DNA of 64,000 nucleotides, taken from JAKAVN01 sp963796565. GTDB taxonomy: Bacteria; Desulfobacterota; Binatia; Binatales; Binataceae. The notes below the pieces were generated by a model, which was not told the DNA's origin, did no database searches, and saw only the letters and a list, made by a program, of their open reading frames with translations. The stretch spans positions 372,001-436,000 of the forward strand of contig CAWCMA010000003.1 in assembly GCA_963796565.1 (NCBI GenBank), given 5' to 3'. A program made the position numbers and the translations under genes. Below, piece by piece: positions 49,289-58,098 of this stretch. Within the stretch, counting starts at the first letter, position 1. Each line of letters opens with the position of its first letter.

Positions 49289-50623
49289 ATGGTCACGGAA
49301 TTTCGACTACCAGCAGGATTTCCGACGCGCGGACCGAAAGTATGGGCGATCGCCGCGGTGGCCGTCATCGCAGTGCTCGTTTGCGTCAATGCTCTGATCC
49401 AAAGACACGCGCGGGACCGCTGGACGGTGGCGATCACCGATCCCTCGATGGTCGCTATCCGCAACATGGTCGCGCGAGGCAATCTCGAGCAGGCGACCAA
49501 AAAGCTCAATACGACCTACCGTTTCAATGACGAATCGGGTCTGATCGCGCTCCGGCAGTTCTCCATCATCGTTCTGCAGCGCGGACTCAAGGAACACGAT
49601 CTCTTCGAGCAGTGCTATGCGGCCAGTGCGCTTGCCGAGGGCGGGGAAAACCAGGCGCTCCAGATGCTGGCCGACACCTTCCAGACCAACCCCGACCTAA
49701 GCGTGAAGATGGCGGTCGCCGACGGCTTGGGCGAGGATGGTGACCACGAAGCGGTCGCCATCCTGGCGCATCTCTACTACCACGGAGAGATGCTGGACCG
49801 TCGCTTCATCGTCAACGCCTTGTCATCGGCCAGCGATCCGAGCGCCATCGCCGTCCTGAGTGACGCTGCCAGGCAGCATGATCCGACGCTGCGAGCAGCC
49901 GCGCTGAAGGGCCTGGGCAGGATCGGTAATCGTAGCGCCGTACCGTTGTTGAAACTGGCGCTGGCCAAGGGACAAGTTTTCGATCGGGTGGAGGCGGCCG
50001 AGTCCCTTCTGCTCTTGGGTGACAATTCCGGTGTCGGAGCGCTGCGCGCCACGCTGAACGATCATTCGCAGGGCAACGCGCGCGCGATGGCCGCCGTTGC
50101 CTTGGGGTACGCGCACGATCCGACCTCTCTGCAAATGCTAAAGCAAGCGTTGACCGACGAGAATATCGACGTGCGACTCGGCGCGGCAGCAGCGTTGACA
50201 CATTATAACGACCCGGGCGCGGTGGCCTATCTGAGAGGCGCCATCCACGACCAGGATCAGGTCACGCGGCGCCACGCCGCTCAACTGTTCGACGACATGG
50301 CTTTCGACACCGCCCATCCGATTCTGGTGGAAGCGCTGTCGTCGCCCGATGGGGACGTTGAGTTGGCAGCGGTCAAAACGCTCGGGACTCAGGGCGGCGA
50401 TCCGGAGGTTGAGCTGCTCGGCTCGCTGCTGCGCGGTAGCAAGGACCCGATCACGCGCGCGGATATTGCCTGGTCCCTGGGCCGCATCGGCAGTCCCAAC
50501 TGCATCGCTATGCTGCTCGCGATGGTGCAGGAAACCGACCCTGCGGTGCGTTACACGGCCGCCGACGGGCTGGATCATACCGCGATGCGTTTGTTGGGCG
50601 GCAAGCGGCTCGGCAGCCGCTGA
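49289..50623 (+). CDS. membrane-anchored HEAT-repeat protein
   Basis: A 444-residue protein. A single membrane segment (VWAIAAVAVIAVLVCVNALI) near residues 18-37 anchors it, and the rest is a periplasmic solenoid of HEAT-like repeats (for example DPTLRAAALKGLGRIGNRSA, ENIDVRLGAAAALTHYNDPG, DPAVRYTAADGLDH). Such repeats bind proteins. The ATG at 49289 has AGGAGA upstream. The in-frame ATG at 49235 would place the 49245-49274 hairpin inside the coding region and is rejected. Position suggests a scaffold for the RND/DUF1302 complex. Confidence 0.85.
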   Translation: MVTEFRLPAGFPTRGPKVWAIAAVAVIAVLVCVNALIQRHARDRWTVAITDPSMVAIRNMVARGNLEQATKKLNTTYRFNDESGLIALRQFSIIVLQRGLKEHDLFEQCYAASALAEGGENQALQMLADTFQTNPDLSVKMAVADGLGEDGDHEAVAILAHLYYHGEMLDRRFIVNALSSASDPSAIAVLSDAARQHDPTLRAAALKGLGRIGNRSAVPLLKLALAKGQVFDRVEAAESLLLLGDNSGVGALRATLNDHSQGNARAMAAVALGYAHDPTSLQMLKQALTDENIDVRLGAAAALTHYNDPGAVAYLRGAIHDQDQVTRRHAAQLFDDMAFDTAHPILVEALSSPDGDVELAAVKTLGTQGGDPEVELLGSLLRGSKDPITRADIAWSLGRIGSPNCIAMLLAMVQETDPAVRYTAADGLDHTAMRLLGGKRLGSR

Positions 50624-50724
50624 CAGCGGGGCAGTAAGAGGTATCGGGAGTTTCGGACAATAGGCGTTGACGGTCCCCACGGGGAAAACTGAAAAGGGAC
50701 GACTAAACGGAGGAGATGAGTATT

Positions 50725-52182
50725 ATGCGACGCAATTTGAAGCCGCATGTAGGACGCGCTGCGCGGCCATGGTGCATGGCACTGGCGGTCCTGGTGACGG
50801 CGGCCGGTCTTTGCCTTGGCGGGGGCACTGCAAGGGCTCAGGACGTCAAGAGTTATACCCGGGCCACGTTCGACCAGTGGCTGGCCAAGTACAAGGACGC
50901 GAAACCCGACTTTAAAGTGGGCGACGTTCTCACGGCTAAAGACATCGAGCGGATGCGACCGTTCGTCTTTCCCGGCTACGTCGAACAGTTCAACTTCCCT
51001 GAGTTCAAGGCGGAAATCGCCGCGCCTGTGGATCACACTCCGCGCAAAGACTACATGGCTTGCACGGAAAAGTACCAGAGTCAGGTCCGTCTGCAGGCCG
51101 ACCATACTATGGCCAACTACGTATGCGGACAGCCCTTTCCGAATTCGGCGCTAACGACGAGCGATCCGGATGCCGGATGGAAAGCGGCGTGGAACTACGA
51201 ATACCGCTGGCAGAATTTCGGCCTGTTCACGATTCCGCCGGCTACCTGGGACCGTTTCGGGGGCTCGCACGAGATTCCGAAATGGGAGGATCCTCCTACC
51301 GATTGGCTGTCCGAATCGGGTCTTGCGAATCTGAATTACTCGGTCCCGTCGCAAGACGTGATGAAGCTGATCTACGGTGGCGGCGGCAACTTCCAGCGGA
51401 CGCTGAGCGCATTCTACAAGCGCGTCTACTACACCCACCTCGCGCAGTTGGAGAATCACACTCTACCGGCGCCCGGAGCGGCGAATTTCGAGTTCAAAGA
51501 GTTCACGGGCTTCTTCTCGCCGTTTGATATCCGCGGCACCGCGTTCATCATCTATCGCTATTCCGACCCGCATCGCGAAGACGACGGCTGGGCCTACATC
51601 CCCAACCTGCGTCGCGTGCGCCGCATCTCGGCCGAGGTCAAGTCGGACTCGCTGCTGGGCACCGACCATACGCTGGAAGACTTCTACAGCTTCTCCGGCC
51701 GTGAGCTCGAATGGCACTGGCGCTTCCTCGGATGGAAGGACCAGCTGGCCGTTGTCGATTCCTCGCACGAGTACACTTATCTGTACGGGCCCAACGGGAT
51801 CATCCCGAACGATACGTGGACGATGCGCCGTTTCGCGGTCATGGAGCGCACCCCAACCTCCGAGCGCCATCCTTACAAGAGCGTGGTCGAGGACTGGGAT
51901 TCGCAGAACTACGACGCGTGGCTGATGGAGGCTTTCGACCACAAGGACAAGCTCTGGAAGGTCTGGGAATTCCAGAAGAAATGGAGCGAGAGTTTCAAGG
52001 GTGATTGGCAGGAAGCCATCAACAAGGGCGCTTATTCAACCGAGTTCCAGTCGGTCCAGGTGCTCGACGTGCAGAACGATCGCGGAACCATCTGGATCGT
52101 TCCCGGTGGATTCCCCAACGTAAAGGGGGCCGAGTCCGAGAAGCTATTCGACATCAATAGTCTCGAACAGGTTCATCGCTAG
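50725..52182 (+). CDS. DUF1329 family outer-membrane/periplasmic protein
   Basis: A 485-residue protein with a signal peptide (MALAVLVTAAGLCLGGG, cleavage near ARAQD). DUF1329 segments include GDVLTAKDIERMRPFVFPGY, YIPNLRRVRRISAEVKSDSL, DFYSFSGRELEWHWRFLGWK and a C-terminal EFQSVQVLDVQNDRGTIW. The family resembles lipoprotein-sorting LolA/LolB-like folds in outline, and is often found next to DUF1302 and RND genes. GGAGGAG lies about 9 bases before this ATG; the nearer ATG at 50716 overlaps that site. It is the last gene before a terminator. Confidence 0.88.
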   Translation: MRRNLKPHVGRAARPWCMALAVLVTAAGLCLGGGTARAQDVKSYTRATFDQWLAKYKDAKPDFKVGDVLTAKDIERMRPFVFPGYVEQFNFPEFKAEIAAPVDHTPRKDYMACTEKYQSQVRLQADHTMANYVCGQPFPNSALTTSDPDAGWKAAWNYEYRWQNFGLFTIPPATWDRFGGSHEIPKWEDPPTDWLSESGLANLNYSVPSQDVMKLIYGGGGNFQRTLSAFYKRVYYTHLAQLENHTLPAPGAANFEFKEFTGFFSPFDIRGTAFIIYRYSDPHREDDGWAYIPNLRRVRRISAEVKSDSLLGTDHTLEDFYSFSGRELEWHWRFLGWKDQLAVVDSSHEYTYLYGPNGIIPNDTWTMRRFAVMERTPTSERHPYKSVVEDWDSQNYDAWLMEAFDHKDKLWKVWEFQKKWSESFKGDWQEAINKGAYSTEFQSVQVLDVQNDRGTIWIVPGGFPNVKGAESEKLFDINSLEQVHR

Positions 52183-52191
52183 ACAGACCAC

Positions 52192-52232
52192 GCCCTGCCG
52201 GATCCCATTGGGGTCCGGCAGGGCATTTTTTT
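52192..52232 (+). terminator. Rho-independent terminator of the RND cluster
   Basis: GCCCTGCCGGATCCC (52192-52206) pairs with GGGGTCCGGCAGGGC (52210-52224), with one wobble pair and a very short loop, followed by ATTTTTTT. It starts 9 bases after the DUF1329 stop and gives the cluster a sharp 3' end. Confidence 0.95.
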
Positions 52233-52384
52233 GCCCGCCCGATTAGTTAGATAGAAATCAAAAATTAGAGCTCACTGCGCGGCTTGATAGCATGCGTTCG
52301 TATCGACGTGGCGCTTGAGTGAAGACGACGCAGTGCGGTAAGGATTCGTGTGCGAGACTCTCACGACCGCCAGGGAGGAAAACT

Positions 52385-52774
52385 ATGCCTGCCTTTGATG
52401 TTCGATGGGTCGAGCGTTGGCAGAATATGGTCAACCAGGACAGCGTTGCGCGCCTGTTGGGCCGTCACTTCAACGCCGACGTCATGCTTGAGTTCGGGCC
52501 TCATGCCTACGTGGTGAGCTTCGACCACGGGACGATCAAGCGCGTGCAGCATGAGATCGGCGCCGAGAGCGCCTACCAGTTCGCGCTGCGGGCACCTACG
52601 GAAACCTGGGCCAAGTTCGTGCAGCCGATTCCGCCACCGATGTACAACGACATCATTGCGATGTCGCACACGCTGCACGGCCGCCTCAAAATCGAGGGCG
52701 ACGTCAAGGTGATGTGGCAGAACCTGCGGGCGTTCGCATGGGCTCTGGACCTGATGCGCACGGTCAAGGAATAG
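52385..52774 (+). CDS. SCP2-like (sterol carrier-type) small protein
   Basis: A 129-residue protein. The pattern of LLGRHFNADVMLEFGPHAYVV-type strands, TETWAKFVQPIPPPMYNDII and GRLKIEGDVKVMWQNLRAF resembles a short SCP2/sterol-carrier domain used as a hydrophobic-ligand carrier or as a regulatory domain. The assignment is by pattern. The ATG at 52385 follows GGGAGGAAAA. It is 13 bases from the hydrolase gene downstream, so the two are likely one transcript. Confidence 0.6.
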   Translation: MPAFDVRWVERWQNMVNQDSVARLLGRHFNADVMLEFGPHAYVVSFDHGTIKRVQHEIGAESAYQFALRAPTETWAKFVQPIPPPMYNDIIAMSHTLHGRLKIEGDVKVMWQNLRAFAWALDLMRTVKE

Positions 52775-52787
52775 GGGGCGCACTAAC

Positions 52788-53621
52788 ATGGCAAACATAG
52801 AGCCGGTTACCGGGCACTACATCCACGTTCCGTTCGAGGGCGAAGAGTACCGGATTTTCTACGAAGAATCCGGCAAAGGCATCCCGCTGGTCTGCCTGCA
52901 TACCGCCGGCACCGATTCGCGCGAATGGCGGCATCAGCTCAACGATCCGGAAATCCGCGAGCGCTTCCACGTGGTCGCGTTTGACCTCCCGCGCCATGGC
53001 AAGTCGATTCCTCCCAAGGGCTGGTGGAAGGAGGAGTACAAGCTGACCGCGAAATTCTACGCCGACTTCGTGGTCGCATTTTGCCGCGAGCTTGGCCTGG
53101 AGCGCCCGGTGGTGATGGGCAGTTCGATGGGCGGCAATATCTGCCTGCATCTGGCGCAGCGCTATAGCGACTACTTTCGCGCGCTCATCGCGATCGAGGC
53201 CTGCGACTATTCGCCGGGATGGTGGCTCGACTGGCTGTGGCACGCACAGATCCATGGCGGCGAGGCCTGCGCGACGGCGATCAACGGCTTGATGGCGCCG
53301 CAAAGCCCGTTCGAGTATCGCCAGGAGACCTGGTGGTACTACGCACAGGGCGGCCCCGGGGTTTTCAAGGGCGATCTGTATTTCTACAGTGTCGACCATG
53401 ATTTCCGCGAGGACTGCGAGAAGATCTCGGGCAAGATACCGGTGTTCTTCATGACCGGCGTCTATGATTTCGCTTGCACGCCCGAGATGACGCAGAAGAC
53501 CGCGAAAAAAGTCCGCAACGCCGAATGCATCATCATGGAGGAGATCGGGCATTTTCCGATGTCCGAAAATCCGGTGACTTTCAAGAAGTACCTGATGCCG
53601 GTGCTGCACAAGATCAAGTAG
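52788..53621 (+). CDS. alpha/beta hydrolase
   Basis: A 277-residue hydrolase. The nucleophile elbow is GSSMGGN (S113), the oxyanion-hole strand is VCLHTAGTDSREWR, the Asp lies in FMTGVYDFACTPE and the His in EEIGHFPMSENP. The protein is soluble and intact. Its substrate cannot be read; pairing with an SCP2-like protein suggests an ester or thioester of a hydrophobic acid. A terminator follows at 53651. Confidence 0.87.
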   Translation: MANIEPVTGHYIHVPFEGEEYRIFYEESGKGIPLVCLHTAGTDSREWRHQLNDPEIRERFHVVAFDLPRHGKSIPPKGWWKEEYKLTAKFYADFVVAFCRELGLERPVVMGSSMGGNICLHLAQRYSDYFRALIAIEACDYSPGWWLDWLWHAQIHGGEACATAINGLMAPQSPFEYRQETWWYYAQGGPGVFKGDLYFYSVDHDFREDCEKISGKIPVFFMTGVYDFACTPEMTQKTAKKVRNAECIIMEEIGHFPMSENPVTFKKYLMPVLHKIK

Positions 53622-53650
53622 CGCTCGTACAACCGCGGCGCATTACTCAG

Positions 53651-53697
53651 ACGCGCGACGAGGCCGGGCGCTTGCGCTCCTCGCCGCGCGTCCTTTT
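53651..53697 (+). terminator. probable Rho-independent terminator
   Basis: ACGCGCGACGAGG (53651-53663) and CCTCGCCGCGCGT (53679-53691) form a 13-bp stem with one mismatch and a 15-base loop, followed by CCTTTT. It lies between convergent genes and ends the hydrolase transcript. Confidence 0.65.
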
Positions 53698-53723
53698 GTG
53701 CGCGGTCGATACAATCTTTCAGG

Positions 53724-54140
53724 CTATTTCGTTTCTTCCGGGGTGTAGTTGTGGCGGCAGAAGTCGCAATCCCCGATTACCCTCACCGCCACGCAGGAAC
53801 CTGTAATCATTGTAGCGTCGGCGTTGGGCGTGCTCTTCACGTCGATCAGCGCGTCGACCTGGGTGCCCCATTTGTCGATCGCCATGGCGCGCAGCTTGTT
53901 GTTGACGTGGCTGCTGTCGATAGTATCCGCGTTCAGCGGTTCCGTATAGCTGAGCTCGCCCAGCTTCTCGTGTGGATTATTCAGACCGCCCGTCGAGATC
54001 AAAATGCGCTCGCGATCGACGGTGGTGTTGTAATAGTGAATTTCGGCCTTCTTCTGCTCCTGCTGCTGTATGGCGGCCTGGCAGGCCGTCATACAGAGCA
54101 GGGCGCTGAGGATCGCAACGATTCGTGCGAAGCGATGCAT
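53724..54140 (-). CDS. small lipoprotein with YbjQ/RcsF-like domain
   Basis: A 138-residue lipoprotein (lipobox LCMTAC near residue 19). The mature protein has DRERILISTGGLNNPHEKLGELSYTEP, then LRAMAIDKWGTQVDALIDV and a late GSCVAVRVIGDCDFC. This strand-helix-strand layout (helix, then A-D-A-hydrophobic, then a V-A-V strand) recalls YbjQ/RcsF-type folds; this is inference. The ATG at 54140 is preferred. It starts 5 bases after the stop of the luciferase-like gene on the same strand. Confidence 0.6.
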   Translation of the reverse strand: MHRFARIVAILSALLCMTACQAAIQQQEQKKAEIHYYNTTVDRERILISTGGLNNPHEKLGELSYTEPLNADTIDSSHVNNKLRAMAIDKWGTQVDALIDVKSTPNADATMITGSCVAVRVIGDCDFCRHNYTPEETK

Positions 54141-54145
54141 GACGC

Positions 54146-55207
54146 TTACTTTTTCTTGACCTGCTTGCGCGACTTGCGGCGAAAGTGAGGCATCACCTCT
54201 TTGGCGAACAGCTCCATACTGCGGCGCACCTTGCGCGGATCCATGCCCGGAAGGTCCATCGCGGCCACCAGGTGAGTGACGCGGGTGCGACTCAAGTAGT
54301 CCTCGATTCCGGTGATCGCCTCGTCCGGCGTGCCAATCAGCATCGATTCGCCAAACAGCGAGGCGGTCTCCGACTGCCGCAGCTTGCCGATCGGCGGCAG
54401 GTTGGAGCCGAAGGCCTGGTCGCCGGGGAGGTCGTTGGCCTCGACGAACCATTTGCCGTAGCAGCTCATCATGTAGTGCGCGCCGGCTTCGGCGTCGTCC
54501 CAGGCCTTGTCGTGCTTCGAGGCGACGAAGACGGTCCTTAGCTGCGCGATGCTGAAGTCCTCGGGCTTGCGGCCGTGTTCCTTGAGCGCCGCGTCGTACA
54601 TCTGTTGCTGGTCGACGCCGCCGGTGCCCATGAAATGATAGCCATTGCGCGCGGCGCGTCCGATCGATTTAGGTCCGCGCGCGGCGAGCCAGATCGGCGG
54701 ATGCGGTTTCTGTACGGGGCCGGGGATCACGGTCACGTTGGTCAGCTTGTTGAAGCGCCCATCCATCGTCACATTGCGCTCAGTCCATACGCGGCGGATG
54801 ACCTCGGTGCCTTCTTCCAGGCGCGCGCCGCGTTCGTTGCGTGCGATGTTGAAGCCGACGAATTCCGGCACGCGGTAGCCCTGGCCCAGGCCGAGGTCGA
54901 AGCGGCCGTTGGAAATGATATCGACGGTGGCGGCGTCCTCGGCCACGCGCAGTGCGTTATGCAGCGGCAGCAGCAGCACGAAAGTGCCGATGCGGATCTT
55001 TTTGGTGCGCGAGGCGATCGCCGCGGCGATCGGCAGCAGCGACGGCGCGTAGCCGTCGTCGACGAAATGATGCTCGGTCAGCCAGACGGTGTCGTAGCCG
55101 AGTTCCTCGGCCGCCACCGCAAGTTCGATTTCCTTGCGATAAAGCTCGGCGAACGAGACCTTGTGCGGCGGCGGATTGCGGAAGAACAGAGTGAAACCAA
55201 AATTCAC
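54146..55207 (-). CDS. LLM-class flavin-dependent oxidoreductase (copy 2 of 3)
   Basis: A 353-residue luciferase-like TIM barrel with LGYDTVWLTEHHFVDDGYAP, IRIGTFVLLLPLHNALRVAED, ISNGRFDLGLGQGYRVPEF and KPHPPIWLAARGPKSIGRAA. These motifs bind FMN or F420 and place the substrate at the barrel mouth. It is close in layout to copies at 36451-37479 and 55866-56915 but distinct in sequence. The C-terminus is Lys-rich. The lipoprotein gene downstream is likely cotranscribed. Confidence 0.9.
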   Translation of the reverse strand: MNFGFTLFFRNPPPHKVSFAELYRKEIELAVAAEELGYDTVWLTEHHFVDDGYAPSLLPIAAAIASRTKKIRIGTFVLLLPLHNALRVAEDAATVDIISNGRFDLGLGQGYRVPEFVGFNIARNERGARLEEGTEVIRRVWTERNVTMDGRFNKLTNVTVIPGPVQKPHPPIWLAARGPKSIGRAARNGYHFMGTGGVDQQQMYDAALKEHGRKPEDFSIAQLRTVFVASKHDKAWDDAEAGAHYMMSCYGKWFVEANDLPGDQAFGSNLPPIGKLRQSETASLFGESMLIGTPDEAITGIEDYLSRTRVTHLVAAMDLPGMDPRKVRRSMELFAKEVMPHFRRKSRKQVKKK

Positions 55208-55325
55208 GATTTCTCCTTGTGACGATTGCGAGTTGCGGTCGCGGCCGTCCTTTGGCGGGATAGCCGCGGCCCTCGGTGCGATCCGGGGCGCGCGCTTGCG
55301 TCGGCACTGCCGCCCCGGCGGTCGG

Positions 55326-55646
55326 TTAGCCCTTCGACAGCTCTTTTAAATCCTCGGCCCAATTCTCGTAGGGTCGGATCGCAAATATTTCGGTGTCGGC
55401 TGCGATGTGCGCGTAGCCCATCTTCCAGATGGGCAAATCGTGAATCGCGTGGTCCAGGTCGTCGGCGCTCGGGACATCGATGACGGCGATGATTATCGGT
55501 CTTCCGGCGACCTTCCAAATCCCTTTGATCGCGCCACCCTTGACCGCGGCCAGTGCCGCTTCGGATTCGTGGCGCCACACGGTGTAGAACTCCTTGTTCG
55601 AAACATTGGCGGGCTTGGCGATGGTCGCCTTGAGCATGAAAAGCAT
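55326..55646 (-). CDS. muconolactone-isomerase-like (YciI-type) small protein
   Basis: A 106-residue protein of the muconolactone delta-isomerase/YciI-like dimeric alpha+beta barrel group: MLFMLKATIAKPANVSNKEF, VKGGAIKGIWKVAGRPIIIAV and DDLDHAIHDLPIWKM. Similar proteins act in aromatic catabolism or as small ligand-binding enzymes. AGGAGG lies 6 bases before the ATG. It is upstream, on the same strand, of the luciferase-like gene 54146-55207 and may serve the same pathway. Confidence 0.75.
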   Translation of the reverse strand: MLFMLKATIAKPANVSNKEFYTVWRHESEAALAAVKGGAIKGIWKVAGRPIIIAVIDVPSADDLDHAIHDLPIWKMGYAHIAADTEIFAIRPYENWAEDLKELSKG

Positions 55647-55865
55647 AGTGAGCCTCCTGGATTGTTGTGAGTGATCCCCAAATTAGTAGCGCGAAACCCA
55701 GCTCGCCGGAAGCCTTCACGCGGCTGGAAGCGAATATGGGGAACCCGGCTCCGCACACGGCCATTTTAATTATGCGAGGCTTTAGCTAAAAGGCATGGGT
55801 GGCCGGCGTGGGGTGTGGTTCGCTTTCTCGACTCCTCAATTCAGCCGCGCCCGCGGGAGAATCTG

Positions 55866-56915
55866 ATGGCTTTGTTCGCATATATGCCTGACACCCACGG
55901 CGGACCCTATGGACAGCCGGAGCCCGATCCCGAGCGTTCCGCGAACTTCGCGTCGCAGTTACTCAGCGAGGCCGTGCAGGCCGAGCACTTCGGCTTCGAC
56001 GGCGTTTTCGTGCCGGAGCGCCATGCGCGCACGGAGTGCATGTTTCCGAGCCCGCTGCCGCTGCTGGCGGCGATTGCGGCGCGCACCGAGCGGGTACGAA
56101 TCGGCACCGACATCCTGATGCCGGCGCTGTACAACCCGGTGCATCTGGCGCAGTCGGCCGCGCTTATCGACGTGCTCTCGCGCGGGCGGCTGATCCTGGG
56201 CGTCGGCGCCGGTTATCACAAAAATTATTTCGCGCACTTCGGCGTCTCGATCAAACAGCGCGAGGGCCGTTTCGAGGAGACGATGGAAATCGTCGAAAAG
56301 GCGTGGACCACCGTCGGCCCGTTCGCGCATCACGGCAAGTACTTCAATTTCGACGCGATTCACGTCACGCCCAAGCCCTACCAGCGGCCGCGGCCGCCCA
56401 TATGGATCGGCGCGTTCGGGCCCAAGTCGATCGCCCGCGCGGGCCGTCTCAGCGACGCCTGGTCGGCGGCGCCGTTCTTCGACCGCATCGAGAACATCAA
56501 GGCCCAGGTCTCGATCTACCGCGAGGCGGCGGCCAAGGCCGGCAAGAAACCCAGCATCGCGCTGTTTCGCGACGGCTGGCTCGCGCCGACGCGGGAGGAG
56601 GCCGAACGCACGTTTGGCCGGTTATGGCTGGAAGAATGCAAGTTTTACTTTAGGAACGGAATGCTCGCGCCGACCGAAGATTTCGCCTCCGAGAGCGATT
56701 TTACGTTGGAGAAGGTTCGCGGCAGGGGACACGCGATCGTCGGCACCAAGGACGACTGGCTCGAGGCGCTCGATCGCTGGAACACCATCATGGGCGGGAT
56801 CGACTGGTTCGTCCTGCGCATCAGGGTCCCGCTTGGCCCCGCGCCGGCGCAGGTGCTTGAATGTATCCAGCGCTTGGGTGAGGAAGTCCTGCCGCGCGCG
56901 CGCAAATCCTCCTGA
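55866..56915 (+). CDS. LLM-class flavin-dependent oxidoreductase (copy 3 of 3)
   Basis: A 349-residue luciferase-like protein: FGFDGVFVPERHARTECMFP, VRIGTDILMPALYNPVHLAQ, LSRGRLILGVGAGYHKNYF and PKPYQRPRPPIWIGAFGPKS. The EHH of the other copies is ERH here, which may alter substrate or cofactor handling. The ATG at 55866 is preferred over the open frame to 55815. It is divergent from the muconolactone-isomerase-like gene and about 40 bases upstream of a small lipoprotein gene. Confidence 0.88.
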   Translation: MALFAYMPDTHGGPYGQPEPDPERSANFASQLLSEAVQAEHFGFDGVFVPERHARTECMFPSPLPLLAAIAARTERVRIGTDILMPALYNPVHLAQSAALIDVLSRGRLILGVGAGYHKNYFAHFGVSIKQREGRFEETMEIVEKAWTTVGPFAHHGKYFNFDAIHVTPKPYQRPRPPIWIGAFGPKSIARAGRLSDAWSAAPFFDRIENIKAQVSIYREAAAKAGKKPSIALFRDGWLAPTREEAERTFGRLWLEECKFYFRNGMLAPTEDFASESDFTLEKVRGRGHAIVGTKDDWLEALDRWNTIMGGIDWFVLRIRVPLGPAPAQVLECIQRLGEEVLPRARKSS

Positions 56916-56955
56916 GAGCGCGTACGGTCGGCGACACGCCGGAGGTCCGAGGTTT

Positions 56956-57450
56956 ATGCGACGTATAATGACACTCGCCTTGGTTCTGGCGCTGGCTGGA
57001 TGGTCGTGCTCGAGCGGGGGAGGCGGACAATCCAGCCCGGCCGGTTCCGCCGGCACGCCCGACTCGCCCGACCCGTTGATGGATTTCAACGGCATATGGA
57101 AGGGCACCTCGATCAGCTCGATGAACGCGGCCAGCGCGAAGATCACTTTCAATGTCAAACGCGAAGGCAATCAGATAAAGGGCGACTATCGATGCGCGCC
57201 GGGCAACGCGATCTGCCGCAATAACGTGCAGCGCGGTTGGGTCAGTGGCCAGATAAGCGCCCGCGGCTTCCGGGTCTCGTTGGAAGATACGAGCTGGTGC
57301 ACGTATTTTATGGATGAGTTCTATCCGCCCAAGGCGGATGGCGAATATACTTGCTACATGAACGGTGGTATCGCGGACCAGGGTACGTTCAAGCTCAAGG
57401 GGCCGCCCATGCCGACCGACGAGGGCGCACCCGCCGCGCCGCAGCCTTGA
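56956..57450 (+). CDS. hypothetical lipoprotein
   Basis: A 164-residue protein. The signal MRRIMTLALVLALAGWSCSS has its lipobox at AGWSC (near residue 18), followed by a Ser/Gly/Pro spacer. The mature domain (FNGIWKGTSISSMNAASAKI, IKGDYRCAPGNAICRNNVQR, GWVSGQISARGFRVSL) is beta-rich with three or more cysteines, in the style of lipocalin-like or DUF-type small periplasmic domains. GGAGG lies 10-15 bases upstream. No family is recognised. Confidence 0.65.
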   Translation: MRRIMTLALVLALAGWSCSSGGGGQSSPAGSAGTPDSPDPLMDFNGIWKGTSISSMNAASAKITFNVKREGNQIKGDYRCAPGNAICRNNVQRGWVSGQISARGFRVSLEDTSWCTYFMDEFYPPKADGEYTCYMNGGIADQGTFKLKGPPMPTDEGAPAAPQP

Positions 57451-57483
57451 TTCGAGCCCACGAGGCAAAGAAGATAACGAGGC

Positions 57484-58077
57484 ATGATGTTGTTGCACAA
57501 CCATTTGCCGATAGCGCCGTCGCGACGTCGCGCGGGGGAGCGTTGTATCAATATTCCGATTCGGCAATCGCACGGCGCTTTGGTTACGGCGCTAGCCGCG
57601 ATGGCGATTCTGGTGAGCGGATGTTACGCGTTTGAAATTCCCGCACCGTCGGCGACCGTAAGCCCGATGACCTCGTACATGCGTCCGGCCAAGGGGCCGA
57701 ATTGTCCCTTGCAGGTGCTGCACACGATGCCTACCGCCGATGTTGAGCAGCTCGCTCTGGTGGACACCTGGGGTGACGAGGTGGCCAACGACGCCGACCT
57801 GTTGCCGGTGCTCAAGAGCAAGGCGTGCGAGGTTGGCGCCGACGCTGTCGTCATCACCTCCGACAAGAGCCAGCACGAGGGTGATCAACTGGTGGGCTGG
57901 GATGACAAGGTCGGTTCCACCGTTGCCAGCAAAAATGCCAACGTCTCCCAGCGCATGCATGACCCGACCGTGGGTGAGGTCGGCCACAAGGGTCACTATC
58001 TGAGCGCAGTGGCGATTGCGTTCACCAAGGGCGGCCAGAACCCTGCCCAGGACACCACTTCCAGCGCCAGCCAGTAG
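57484..58077 (+). CDS. hypothetical lipoprotein, YbjQ/RcsF-like layout
   Basis: Up to 197 residues. A lipobox ILVSGC (near residue 47) follows an unusually long N-terminal stretch, so the true start may be a later codon, such as a TTG near 57577. The mature protein has VLHTMPTADVEQLALVDTWG, then LPVLKSKACEVGADAVVITS and a late LSAVAIAFTKGG, the helix-GADAV-strand layout of YbjQ/RcsF-type lipoproteins, as in the gene at 53724-54140. Function unknown; an envelope-stress role is only a possibility. Confidence 0.6.
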   Translation: MMLLHNHLPIAPSRRRAGERCINIPIRQSHGALVTALAAMAILVSGCYAFEIPAPSATVSPMTSYMRPAKGPNCPLQVLHTMPTADVEQLALVDTWGDEVANDADLLPVLKSKACEVGADAVVITSDKSQHEGDQLVGWDDKVGSTVASKNANVSQRMHDPTVGEVGHKGHYLSAVAIAFTKGGQNPAQDTTSSASQ

Positions 58078-58098
58078 CGCACGGCGTTTTTAGCGCAT

